A stretch of DNA of 64,000 nt from Tragulus kanchil (Eukaryota; Chordata; Mammalia; Artiodactyla; Tragulidae). Positions 49,338 to 59,023 of the stretch are shown in pieces. A program made the translations under genes and the position numbers. The notes under the pieces are model-generated. The model did no database searches. It was given only the letters and a program-made list of their open reading frames with translations, and had not been told where the DNA came from. The stretch lies in the NCBI GenBank assembly GCA_022376925.1, contig JAIOJX010000025.1, forward strand, positions 99,103,608-99,167,607, written 5' to 3'. Numbering within the stretch: position 1 is the first letter of the stretch; each line of letters starts with the position of its first letter.

Positions 49338-49515
49338 CAGTGTTAGAGCTGTTTGGCATTTTAGTGATTGTAAAGTCATCCAATGCAGAAGTTGAAGCAA
49401 GTCAATGGTGTTTAAAAAAAAAAGTTGTGAAGTTTAGAAGATTTATTCTCAGGATCACACAAACCTTTTGAGATTTAATTTTTCTCCAACAAAGATTGTT
49501 TCTCTATAATAGTGT
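49338..49515. other. No recognisable feature
   Basis: Short spacer, includes an A-run near 49414. Confidence 0.35.
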
Positions 49516-50100
49516 TGTCGACTAAAAAAGATGAATGACTTGAGGGTTGTGGGTTAACTTTTAGTTGGGGCATAATTAGGACTGCAGCTCTGGGGGCAGC
49601 ACCCCAGATAGCTCTGAGAGACTGCTCCAAAGAGGCAGCTGGAGGAGTAGGATCAGTATATTAGATTTTGAGGAGTGGGGAGTTCCATACCAATAGACAT
49701 TGGTATGTCTATTGTTCATACCATAGTCATTTTACAGAGGATTTTCAGTTAATCATTAGAATCTAACTTCATTATGAAGGAATTACTGCTTTTTTAGATG
49801 AGGAGATGCAAGGATTGAAATAATAAAGGTCTTTCCTAAAAGGTATCTACCTATCTAAAGACCTGCCCCACCTTGGAGGACAGAGTGCCTCTGCCTCACC
49901 CTGATCTCCTTCGTGGGGTATCAAACGTCAGCAGCTCTCAACAGCACAGGTCTCAACCTTACCCTGATCTCCTTCAGGGGGTATTGAAGGTCAGCAGCTC
50001 TCAACAGCATAGGGCCTGGTCTCTGCAGAAGCAGAAGGCAAATGTCTTTGTTGTCCAGTCATTGGAAATGTCATTGGTAAATGCCAACTTGTAGTTGACA
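49516..50100 (-). mobile_element. Solo LTR, same family as 7542-8076
   Basis: Minus-strand ends TGTCAACTAC and AGTCGACA. 'gtgt' flanks both sides (49512-49515 and 50101-50104), fitting a 4-bp target duplication typical of gammaretrovirus-like ERVs. It shares 'gatagctctgagagactgct' and 'ttgttgtccagtcattgg' with the copy at 7542. It carries an extra internal tandem duplication (see next entry). Confidence 0.75.
49895..50013. repeat. Two-unit tandem duplication inside the LTR
   Basis: 'accctgatctccttc', a 'ggggta' block and 'gtcagcagctctcaacagca' occur twice in order, about 65-70 bp apart. The LTR at 7542 has one unit only, so this arose in this copy or its sublineage. Confidence 0.8.
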
Positions 50101-50104
50101 GTGT

Positions 50105-50425
50105 GGACTTGAGCAATATATCCTTTAAGGTTTAAAACCTTCACATCTTTCCAGTTGCACCATTTTTGATTAATGTATATACTCTTAGGCAAAAAGACAG
50201 GTCATGAGACCTACATATCGTGATGAAGAAAGCTAGATAATATATTTTACATCTTTTAATTTTATAATGTAGTACTAGTTTCTACTTCATTTTATCAAAC
50301 TCTTAACTGTAATAAGGAGATTTCTTAAGTTTTAAATATCCCCTAAATTTAAAACCTCAGATGTTTTCTGTATAGATCCCAAGGGGGAAAGTGGGGGGTC
50401 AGATGGATTGGGAGGTTGGGATTGA
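50105..50425. other. No recognisable feature
   Basis: AT-rich spacer. Confidence 0.4.
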
Positions 50426-51220
50426 CATTATTGTTTAGTGGCTGAGTCTGACTCTTTGTGACCTCATTAACTGCAGCATGCTAGTCTATCCTGGCCTTCA
50501 CTATCACCTGTAGTTTGCTCAGACTTATGTCTCTTGAGTCGGTGATGCCATCCAGCCATCTCATCCTCTATCACCCTCTTCTCCTCCTGTCCTCTATCTT
50601 TCAAAGCATCAAGATCTTTTCCAATGAGTTGGCTCTTTGCATCAGTGGCCAAAATATTGAAACTTTAGCTTCTGCATTAGTTCTTCTAATGAATATTCAA
50701 GGTTGACTTCCTTTAGGATTGATTGGTTTCATTTCCCTTCTGTGCAAGGCACTCTCAAAAGTCTTCTCCAGAACCACAATTTGAAAGCATCAATTCTTTG
50801 GTGTTCAGCCTGCCTTAAGAGCCAGCTCTCATATCCATTCATGGCTCGGAAATACCAGAACTTTGACTATATGGACCTTTGTCAGACAAATGATGTCTCT
50901 GGTTTTTAATATGCTGTTTTTGTCATAGCTTTTCTTTCCAGGAGCAAATGTCTTAATTTCATGGCTGTAGTCACTGTCCACAGTGATTCTGGAGCCTAAG
51001 AAAATCTGTCAGTTTTCACTTTTTTTCTCATCTATTTTCTGCGAAGTGATGGGACCAGTGCCATGATCTTTCTGTTTTTGAATGCTGAGTTATAAGCCAC
51101 ATTTTCCACTTTCCTCTTTCATCTTCATCAAGAGGTTCTGCAGTTCCTCTTCTCTTTCTTCCGTTAGAGTGGCGTCATCTGCATATCTGAGATTGTTGAT
51201 ACTTCTGGCAAACGTGATTC
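50426..51220 (-). mobile_element. BovB (RTE) LINE fragment, right of the LTR insertion
   Basis: Long BovB complement: 'ttgtttagtggctgagtctg', 'catctcatcctctatcaccc', 'gaatattcaaggttgacttc', 'atggctgtagtcactgtcc', 'gtggcgtcatctgcatatct'. It breaks off at 'aacgtgattc' and resumes at 51583. Confidence 0.92.
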
Positions 51221-51582
51221 TGTAAGGCAAGTGTGATAAAGGAAGGAGAAGCTGATCTCAGACAGGAAGGGACAGGCATTATTAAAGCTTCAGAGGGGCC
51301 ACCACGAGAGACCTGGTTATACAGAAGTAACTGAGAGAAAGTGGCTGACGTGTGTTGCTAGTGTGGAGCTTAAGTAGCTGGTGGAGGCAGGGGAAGGAGT
51401 GAAAGCTCCAGGAGGGATGAGGGTGGTGACAAAGTGAGTTCACAGGCAGTAGACCTGGGTGGCTACAAAGATTCCAGGTGACTGTGGCAGGAGAAACCCT
51501 GGAGGGAGGGGACTTCTCTGTTCAGAAGGTCGCCCGGAACACTAGGGCTGAATCAGCTCTTTGAGGCTTTCCACCTCCATCA
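51221..51582 (-). mobile_element. 362-bp LTR-like insertion in BovB
   Basis: Exactly 362 bp bounded by TG...CA and flanked by the 5-bp direct repeat 'gattc' (51216-51220 and 51583-51587). Removing it and one repeat restores BovB ('aacgtgattccagtttgtg'). On the minus strand it opens TGATGGAGGTGG and closes CTTGCCTTACA, with 'ctttaataatgcc' upstream of the end. LTR structure is inferred from the termini and target duplication; I do not recognise the family. Confidence 0.65.
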
Positions 51583-51693
51583 GATTCCAGTTTGTGATTG
51601 CTCCAGCCCGGCATTTTTCATGATGTACTCTGCATAGAAGTTAAATAAGCAGGATAACAATATACAGCCTTGATGTATTCCTTTCCAATTTTA
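51583..51693 (-). mobile_element. BovB fragment, left of the LTR insertion (copy at 52669-52779)
   Basis: Continues BovB: 'gctccagcccggcatttttc', 'atgatgtactctgcatagaa', 'gataacaatatacagccttg'. It stops where an L1 3' end begins. Confidence 0.88.
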
Positions 51694-51920
51694 GACAGTA
51701 TTCACACTGTGTGTAAAATACATAACTAATGAGAACTTGCTATATAGTACAGGGAAATCTGTTCAATGCTCTGTGTTGACCTAAATCGGAAGGAAATTCA
51801 AATAAAAGGGGATATACGTGTACATATAATTGATTCACTTTGCTATACAGCAGAAACTAACACCACATTGTAGTAAACCAACTGTATGCCAATAAAAGTT
51901 AAAAAAAAAAAAAAAAAAAA
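51694..51920 (+). mobile_element. Cetartiodactyl L1 3' end with poly-A (copy at 52780-53005)
   Basis: 'gagaacttgctatatagtac', 'caatgctctgtgttgaccta', 'tgattcactttgctatacag', 'gccaataaaagtt', then an A-run. Same family as 18218 and 59247, opposite strand. Confidence 0.82.
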
Positions 51921-51984
51921 CACCTCAGATATTTTCTGGAATACCTGTTTAATAAGCTGCTTATTCTGAAAATAGAGACAGAAA

Positions 51985-52200
51985 GGTGTAGTGATTAGAA
52001 ACTGTGGCTGTGAAGCAAGACAGCCTTGATTCCAGTCTCTTGCTTTGTCCCTCGTTAGCTTTGTGACCTTGAGTAAGCATCTGAATTCTCGGAACCATAT
52101 AAGGTTAACTTAATAGGGATAATGAGAGTTAATACAAGAGAAGCTCTTTGGAAGAGGGCTTGGCATAGTGTCTAGCATATAAAAATTACTCAGTAGGTGT
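51985..52200 (+). mobile_element. MIR SINE relic (copy at 53070-53286)
   Basis: 'gtgtagtgattagaaactgt', 'ttagctttgtgaccttgagt', 'gggataatgagagttaatac', 'gagggcttggcatagtgtct'. Good MIR order. Confidence 0.8.
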
Positions 52201-52206
52201 TAACAA

Positions 52207-52252
52207 TTATATATACATGTGTGTGTGTATGTATGTATATATGTATATATTT
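52207..52252. repeat. TG/TA microsatellite (copy at 53293-53338)
   Basis: 'tgtgtgtgtatgtatgtata' and 'tatatgtatat' runs directly after the MIR. Confidence 0.8.
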
Positions 52253-53715
52253 CTTGATAATCTAACACAAAACCTAGGGTAAGTCGTGTGTTCAATAAAT
52301 AATTCAGTGTTTAATGAGTGAACAAAAAGAAGTGTTGTCCATAAAACTTTGTATCATTATAAATCTTTCTCTGTCTTACACTTTTAGATATAACAGCACA
52401 GATCTCTGTAGTTATAAAATTATAGCCAAATGTGTGAATGATTTTGAAGAACGTAAAATCTATATTTAGAGACTAGATCCTGATTATCCCCCAATTATTA
52501 TTATTGTCGCTGGAAAATTGAACATTTGCAACATTCTGTGAGTGTGGATGACTGGAAATAGAATTTAAAGATTCCATCTTAATAAAATACTCTGAAAATC
52601 TTGCAAAGATATTTTTAAAACTGCACCTTAGGGCTGAACCAGCTCTTTGAGGCTTTCCACCTCCATCAGATTCCAGTTTGTGATTGCTCCAGCCCGGCAT
52701 TTTTCATGATGTACTCTGCATAGAAGTTAAATAAGCAGGATAACAATATACAGCCTTGATGTATTCCTTTCCAATTTTAGACAGTATTCACACTGTGTGT
52801 AAAATACATAACTAATGAGAACTTGCTATATAGTACAGGGAAATCTGTTCAATGCTCTGTGTTGACCTAAATCGGAAGGAAATTCAAATAAAAGGGGATA
52901 TACGTGTACATATAATTGATTCACTTTGCTATACAGCAGAAACTAACACCACATTGTAGTAAACCAACTGTATGCCAATAAAAGTTAAAAAAAAAAAAAA
53001 AAAAACACCTCAGATATTTTCTGGAATACCTGTTTAATAAGCTGCTTATTCTGAAAATAGAGACAGAAAGGTGTAGTGATTAGAAACTGTGGCTGTGAAG
53101 CAAGACAGCCTTGATTCCAGTCTCTTGCTTTGTCCCTCGTTAGCTTTGTGACCTTGAGTAAGCATCTGAATTCTCGGAACCATACAAGGTTAACCTAATA
53201 CGGATAATGAGAGTTAATACAAGAGAAGCTCTTTGGAAGAGGGCTTGGCATAGTGTCTAGCATATAAAAATTACTCAGTAGGTGTTAACAATTATATATA
53301 CATGTGTGTGTGTATGTATGTATATATGTATATATTTCTTGATAATCTAACACAAAACCTAGGGTAAGTCGTGTGTTCAATAAATAATTCAGTGTTTAAT
53401 GAGTGAACAAAAAGAAGTGTTGTCCATAAAACTTTGTATCATTATAAATCTTTCTCTGTCTTACACTTTTAGATATAACAGCACAGATCTCTGTAGTTAT
53501 AAAATTATAGCCAAATGTGTGAATGATTTTGAAGAACGTAAAATCTATATTTAGAGACTAGATCCTGATTATCCCCCAATTATTATTATTGTCGCTGGAA
53601 AATTGAACATTTGCAACATTCTGTGAGTGTGGATGACTGGAAATAGAATTTAAAGATTCCATCTTAATAAAATACTCTGAAAATCTTGCAAAGATATTTT
53701 TAAAACTGCACCTTA

Positions 53716-54330
53716 TAAAGAAGAATTTGTGTGCAGTGTCCTGATGTCTGAATTGAATGGGTAAGAGCAGGGGCCTGAGGAAGACACTTTTTAGACTGTG
53801 TTCTTTATGTTCTGCACCAAAAACAAAACAAAACCTAATGCATGGTCTCTACTCTCATGGAAGGTCTAACCAATCTACTTATGTAGATAGTTGTAACACA
53901 TGATAAATCCAATTATATGTATTTACATATACTGTTATTTTATGAGGTAGTATATATATATATACACATACATATATACATATAAAATCAAGCACTTATC
54001 AATAGAGTGATACTCAAAGTCTATGTCCTAAGACTTTAAGAAAGTTAGGAAATTCTCTTAAGTAAGAGAATTCTCTTAAGTAAGTAATTCTAGTAAGAAT
54101 GTTCTGCTTCCCTTTGAAATAGATTTATGTGGAACTGCTGAAGTAAGGAGATTGTCTTAATCCATTTTTATAGAACTCTCAAAAAGTTCTGAAGTCTAGG
54201 AGAAAGTTGAAACAATAAAATTTCCATGATGGGAATTGGTTATTTTGTGTTATACTAAGAAATATATCATTGCTAAAGATGCATATACTTATATTTTGCA
54301 ATCATGGGAATTTATGGTAGTGTTGGAAGT
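53716..54330. other. AT-rich sequence with TA microsatellite
   Basis: A (TA)n/CATA run at about 53950-53985. The 'ttctcttaagtaag' block repeats at 54053-54087. Otherwise nothing recognised. Confidence 0.5.
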
Positions 54331-56533
54331 TTTTTTCCCCTGTGATTGTTCCCATGTGTGGGAATGCAAAGCAGTGTGCTTGGCGTATTGTTTTCTTCAT
54401 ACTTGGCTATCTGTCTGTTGGCCTTCTTCACTCCTTTTTTAAATTAATCTGTGATTATCAACAGGAAAACATTGAGACCACAGTTATTAAATTCAGCACA
54501 AATGGAAGATGGTATTGATGAACTAAATAGTACATGGTGGCCATAGTCAAGCTTTCCATATGATTTTCATTGGGAAAGCAGCATTTTGGCAAGTTATCCC
54601 TGCCTTTATCTAATTCTTAAATATCAGTCTCCACTTGGACTCTTACTTATACAGGCAGGAAATACTATTGTTTACTCCCTCCAATGCATGAATAGTAAAA
54701 TGATTCAGACAATGTAGTTTCATATGATAGAAGGATGATTATTATCTTGGTAATTTTATAGTAACAGTAATATTCACAACTATGTCACTTGCTATTCTTG
54801 GTGCTTTGTAACTAGTTGGGCTATGTGATTTGATTCAGACAATAGCATGTGATGTGTGTCACTTCTGGGTTGAATCAGCCTTTGTGAAAGTGTGTAGTCT
54901 TTCTTCACTTGCCATAAAAAAATGTTAGTCTTTTCAATAAGTAGTCATAGGTTAATTGGATTTACAAAGGAAATCAACTGTATCTTACCCTTCATCTCAG
55001 ATATAAATAAAAATTAGCTTCAGGTAGATTGAAGATTCAAATGTGAAATGCGCAATAATAATATTTTTTGGAATTGGCACATTTTCAAAATCTTTGGTTA
55101 GGAACATATTTTACAAAATGAAACATATAAAGGACAAATCTGAAATGAAAAGAATGAAAATTTGAACCCCATTGAAATTTTAAATACTTATCAAGGAACC
55201 ATTTCATACGTAAGAATGGGAGAGTTATTTACAATACATATAACCACCAAAGGATTCTTACATAAATTATGTATTTTTGAAAACTTCTCTAAATTAGTAA
55301 TAAAGATCAGATAACACAATAAAACAAAGAGGAGGACAAAAGTCTTGGATGGGCACTTCAAAGTGAGAATACACAAATAGCCTATAAACACATTAAAATG
55401 TTCAATATCATTATTCATCGAAGTTAAGAAGTGACATTCATAGTTTTTTCCCTGTGATTGTTCCCATGTGTGGGAATGCAAAGCAGTGTGCTTGGCGTAT
55501 TGTTTTCTTCATACTTGGCTATCTGTCTGTTGGCCTTCTTCACTCCTTTTTTAAATTAATCTGTGATTATCAACAGGAAAACATTGAGACCACAGTTATT
55601 AAATTCAGCACAAATGGAAGATGGTATTGATGAACTAAATAGTACATGGTGGCCATAGTCAAGCTTTCCATATGATTTTCATTGGGAAAGCAGCATTTTG
55701 GCAAGTTATCCCTGCCTTTATCTAATTCTTAAATATCAGTCTCCACTTGGACTCTTACTTATACAGGCAGGAAATACTATTGTTTACTCCCTCCAATGCA
55801 TGAATAGTAAAATGATTCAGACAATGTAGTTTCATATGATAGAAGGATGATTATTATCTTGGTAATTTTATAGTAACAGTAATATTCACAACTATGTCAC
55901 TTGCTATTCTTGGTGCTTTGTAACTAGTTGGGCTATGTGATTTGATTCAGACAATAGCATGTGATGTGTGTCACTTCTGGGTTGAATCAGCCTTTGTGAA
56001 AGTGTGTAGTCTTTCTTCACTTGCCATAAAAAAATGTTAGTCTTTTCAATAAGTAGTCATAGGTTAATTGGATTTACAAAGGAAATCAACTGTATCTTAC
56101 CCTTCATCTCAGATATAAATAAAAATTAGCTTCAGGTAGATTGAAGATTCAAATGTGAAATGCGCAATAATAATATTTTTTGGAATTGGCACATTTTCAA
56201 AATCTTTGGTTAGGAACATATTTTACAAAATGAAACATATAAAGGACAAATCTGAAATGAAAAGAATGAAAATTTGAACCCCATTGAAATTTTAAATACT
56301 TATCAAGGAACCATTTCATACGTAAGAATGGGAGAGTTATTTACAATACATATAACCACCAAAGGATTCTTACATAAATTATGTATTTTTGAAAACTTCT
56401 CTAAATTAGTAATAAAGATCAGATAACACAATAAAACAAAAGAGGAGGACAAAAGTCTTGGATGGGCACTTCAAAGTGAGAATACACAAATAGCCTATAA
56501 ACACATTAAAAATGTTCAATATCATTATTCATC
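54331..56533. repeat. Near-identical direct duplication, unit 1112 bp (D15)
   Basis: Copy 1 is 54331-55419 and copy 2 is 55444-56533, with 24 bp of filler ('gaagttaagaagtgacattc' plus four bases). Differences are single-base A-run changes. Confidence 0.93.
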
Positions 56534-56871
56534 AGGAAAATGATAATTAAAGCCACAGTAAGATACCAATACTAATCTGTTAATATGGCCATTAAAAACA
56601 AGACTCAAAAACCTGATAACACCAAGTGCTGGCACAGACTATAGACCTAGAACTACTGAAACTCTCAAAAACTTGCCATTTGGGACATAAAATGCTATAA
56701 CCAGTTTAGAAGACTGTTTTGTAATATACACTAAAATTAAACTCACTCATTCCTTAAAGTCCAACAATTCTAGGTATTCTGAGATTTTTCAAATGGATGC
56801 AATATAGTAGCTTCTAGATAGATGCTCAACAGAAATATGTAGGTTTGTATTTTTAAAGATGTGTTCCAGGG

Positions 56872-57158
56872 GGCTTTTGACGACATGAGTTCTGTCCCCG
56901 CTTTGGGAAGATCCAACATGCCATGGAGCAATTAAGGCTATGTGCCACAACTATTGAGCCTGTGCTCTAGAGCCTGGGAGGTGCGACTACTGAAGCCGTG
57001 GGCCCTAGAACCCACGTTCAGCAACAAGAGAAGCCACCGCAGTGAGAAGTCAGACACTGCAACTAAAGAGTAGCCCCCACTCGCCACAACTAGAGAAAAG
57101 CCCACCCAATAGTAAAGACCCAGCACAGCCAATAAAAAATAAAATAAAATTATTTAAA
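56872..57158 (+). mobile_element. CHR-1-like SINE (copy at 57963-58249)
   Basis: 'gggaagatccaacatgccat', 'gtgccacaactattgagcct', 'gcaacaagagaagccaccgc', 'ctcgccacaactagagaaa' and 'gacccagcacagcc' follow the CHR-1 repeat body, with an A-rich tail. The 5' head is diverged. Confidence 0.88.
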
Positions 57159-57352
57159 AAGACATCTTCCAGAATATTCACAACAGCAGTGGTTTTTTTA
57201 AAACTTCTGGTGAAGCAACCTAAATTTTTATCAACAATGAGTCACAAAAATAAATTGAAGAATGTTCAATCCATAGATATAAAAACAGCATGTGATGAAA
57301 ATTAATAAACCATGGTGACATCCAACAAAATTGACTCTTTTTTTTTTAAACC

Positions 57353-57532
57353 TTTTTTTTTTTTTTTTTTTTCGTTTGGGGGGGGGGGGGGGGGGGGGGG
57401 GGGTAAGGGCAGGCCACTTCTATTGGTCGTTCATTCCTCTATTTTTCATCCGTCTTTGTTCTTTGGCTCCTGTGGGCCTCCTCTATCTGTCGTCAGAGCC
57501 CGGGCCGGCTTGAAACAAGTAAAATCTAAAAT
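57353..57532 (-). other. Corrupted partial copy of the SINE at 58433
   Basis: It holds 20 T, 'cgttt', 26 G, then normal SINE sequence to 'gggcctcc', then 51 bp of scrambled sequence. It should be treated as low-quality sequence and not as an independent element. Confidence 0.85.
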
Positions 57533-58430
57533 GAGGAGGACAAAAGTCTTGGATGGGCACTTCAAAGTGAGAATACACAAATAGCCTATAAACACATTAA
57601 AAATGTTCAATATCATTATTCATCAGGAAAATGATAATTAAAGCCACAGTAAGATACCAATACTAATCTGTTAATATGGCCATTAAAAACAAGACTCAAA
57701 AACCTGATAACACCAAGTGCTGGCACAGACTATAGACCTAGAACTACTGAAACTCTCAAAAACTTGCCATTTGGGACATAAAATGCTATAACCAGTTTAG
57801 AAGACTGTTTTGTAATATACACTAAAATTAAACTCACTCATTCCTTAAAGTCCAACAATTCTAGGTATTCTGAGATTTGTCAAATGGATGCAATATAGTA
57901 GCTTCTAGATAGATGCTCAACAGAAATATGTAGGTTTGTATTTTTAAAGATGTGTTCCAGGGGGCTTTTGACGACATGAGTTCTGTCCCCGCTTTGGGAA
58001 GATCCAACATGCCATGGAGCAATTAAGGCTATGTGCCACAACTATTGAGCCTGTGCTCTAGAGCCTGGGAGGTGCGACTACTGAAGCCGTGGGCCCTAGA
58101 ACCCACGTTCAGCAACAAGAGAAGCCACCGCAGTGAGAAGTCAGACACTGCAACTAAAGAGTAGCCCCCACTCGCCACAACTAGAGAAAAGCCCACCCAA
58201 TAGTAAAGACCCAGCACAGCCAATAAAAAATAAAATAAAATTATTTAAAAAGACATCTTCCAGAATATTCACAACAGCAGTGGTTTTTTTAAAACTTCTG
58301 GTGAAGCAACCTAAATTTTTATCAACAATGAGTCACAAAAATAAATTGAAGAATGTTCAATCCATAGATATAAAAACAGCATGTGATGAAAATTAATAAA
58401 CCATGGTGACATCCAACAAAATTGACTCTT

Positions 58431-58762
58431 TTTTTTTTAAACATTTATTTTTTATTTATTTATCGTTTGGGGGGTGGGGTGGGGAGGGAGGGGTAAGGGC
58501 AGGCCACTTCTATTGGTCGTTCATTCCTCTATTTTTCATCCGTCTTTGTTCTTTGGCTCCTGTGGGCCTCCCATCGCGGTGACCTCTGTCGTCGCAGAGC
58601 GCCGGCTCTGGGCACATGTGCACCAGAGCTCTGGCTCGGTAATTGGACACATCAGTCCAGTCGCTCCGCGGCACGTGGGATCTTCCCAGGCCAGGGATCG
58701 AACCGGCGCCCCTTGCACTGCAAGGCGGTGTCCTTACCCCCCGGACCACCAGGGGAAGCCCC
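58431..58762 (-). mobile_element. CHR-like SINE with target duplication
   Basis: Same family as 37954. It is flanked by 'aaaattgactctt' (58418-58430) and 'aaaatcgactctt' (58763-58775), a 13-bp duplication with one mismatch. It lies in L1. Confidence 0.93.
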
Positions 58763-58870
58763 AAAATCGACTCTTACAAACATAATGCTGAGGAAAAAAA
58801 GTCAGGCATATAATGGACAGATTTCATGATTTATTTTTCATAAATCTCTTTTAAAGTCTAAAAATAGAAA

Positions 58871-59023
58871 AAAAACTAGTCTGCTATAGTAAGAATCAAA
58901 ATTATGCTTTCCTTTAGAGAAATAAATGACTGAGAAGAGTCATGGGGAAGGGAGTGGCTGGTATTGGTGTGCTTTATTTACACTGCTGTATTTATATTAA
59001 ACTTCAGTGAGCTGTGTTCTCAG
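58871..59023. other. No recognisable feature
   Basis: Short unique spacer. Confidence 0.35.

Larger units (their letters stand above)
51543..53715. repeat. Near-identical direct duplication, unit 1086 bp (D14)
   Basis: Copy 1 is 51543-52628 and copy 2 is 52629-53715. It has more substitutions than most: 'gaatcagc' versus 'gaaccagc', 'catataagg' versus 'catacaagg', 'acttaatagggat' versus 'acctaatacggat', plus A-run length. Such differences could be allelic or sequencing error. Copy 2 starts in the middle of the LTR-like element. Confidence 0.93.
56442..58572. repeat. Direct duplication, unit 1091 bp, copy 1 corrupted (D16)
   Basis: Copy 1 is 56442-57481 and copy 2 is 57533-58572, with 51 bp of filler that looks like scrambled SINE ('cagagcccgggccggc'). 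Near its end copy 1 has 20 T then 26 G where copy 2 has interrupted T/A and G/T/A sequence of almost equal length. It overlaps D15, giving a ~92-bp triple segment. Confidence 0.93.
54955..58870 (+). mobile_element. L1M ORF2 3' end and 3' UTR, with nested SINEs and duplications
   Basis: L1 motifs in order: 'cttcaggtagattgaagatt', 'atgggcacttcaaagtgaga', 'tcaggaaaatgataattaaa', 'caccaagtgctggcacagac', 'ttcacaacagcagtggtttt', 'tttttatcaacaatgag', 'cttacaaacataatgctgag'. Two SINEs (CHR-1-like and CHR-like) are nested. D15 and D16 triple or double parts of it, so the real element is much shorter than these coordinates. Confidence 0.75.

Noticed and set aside
56938..57132. 64-residue membrane-like minus-strand frame, repeated at 58029
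   Set aside because: It is the reverse strand of a CHR-1-like SINE, duplicated with D16.
57331..57584. Glycine-rich 60-90 residue proteins
   Set aside because: The glycines come from the artefactual 26-G run.
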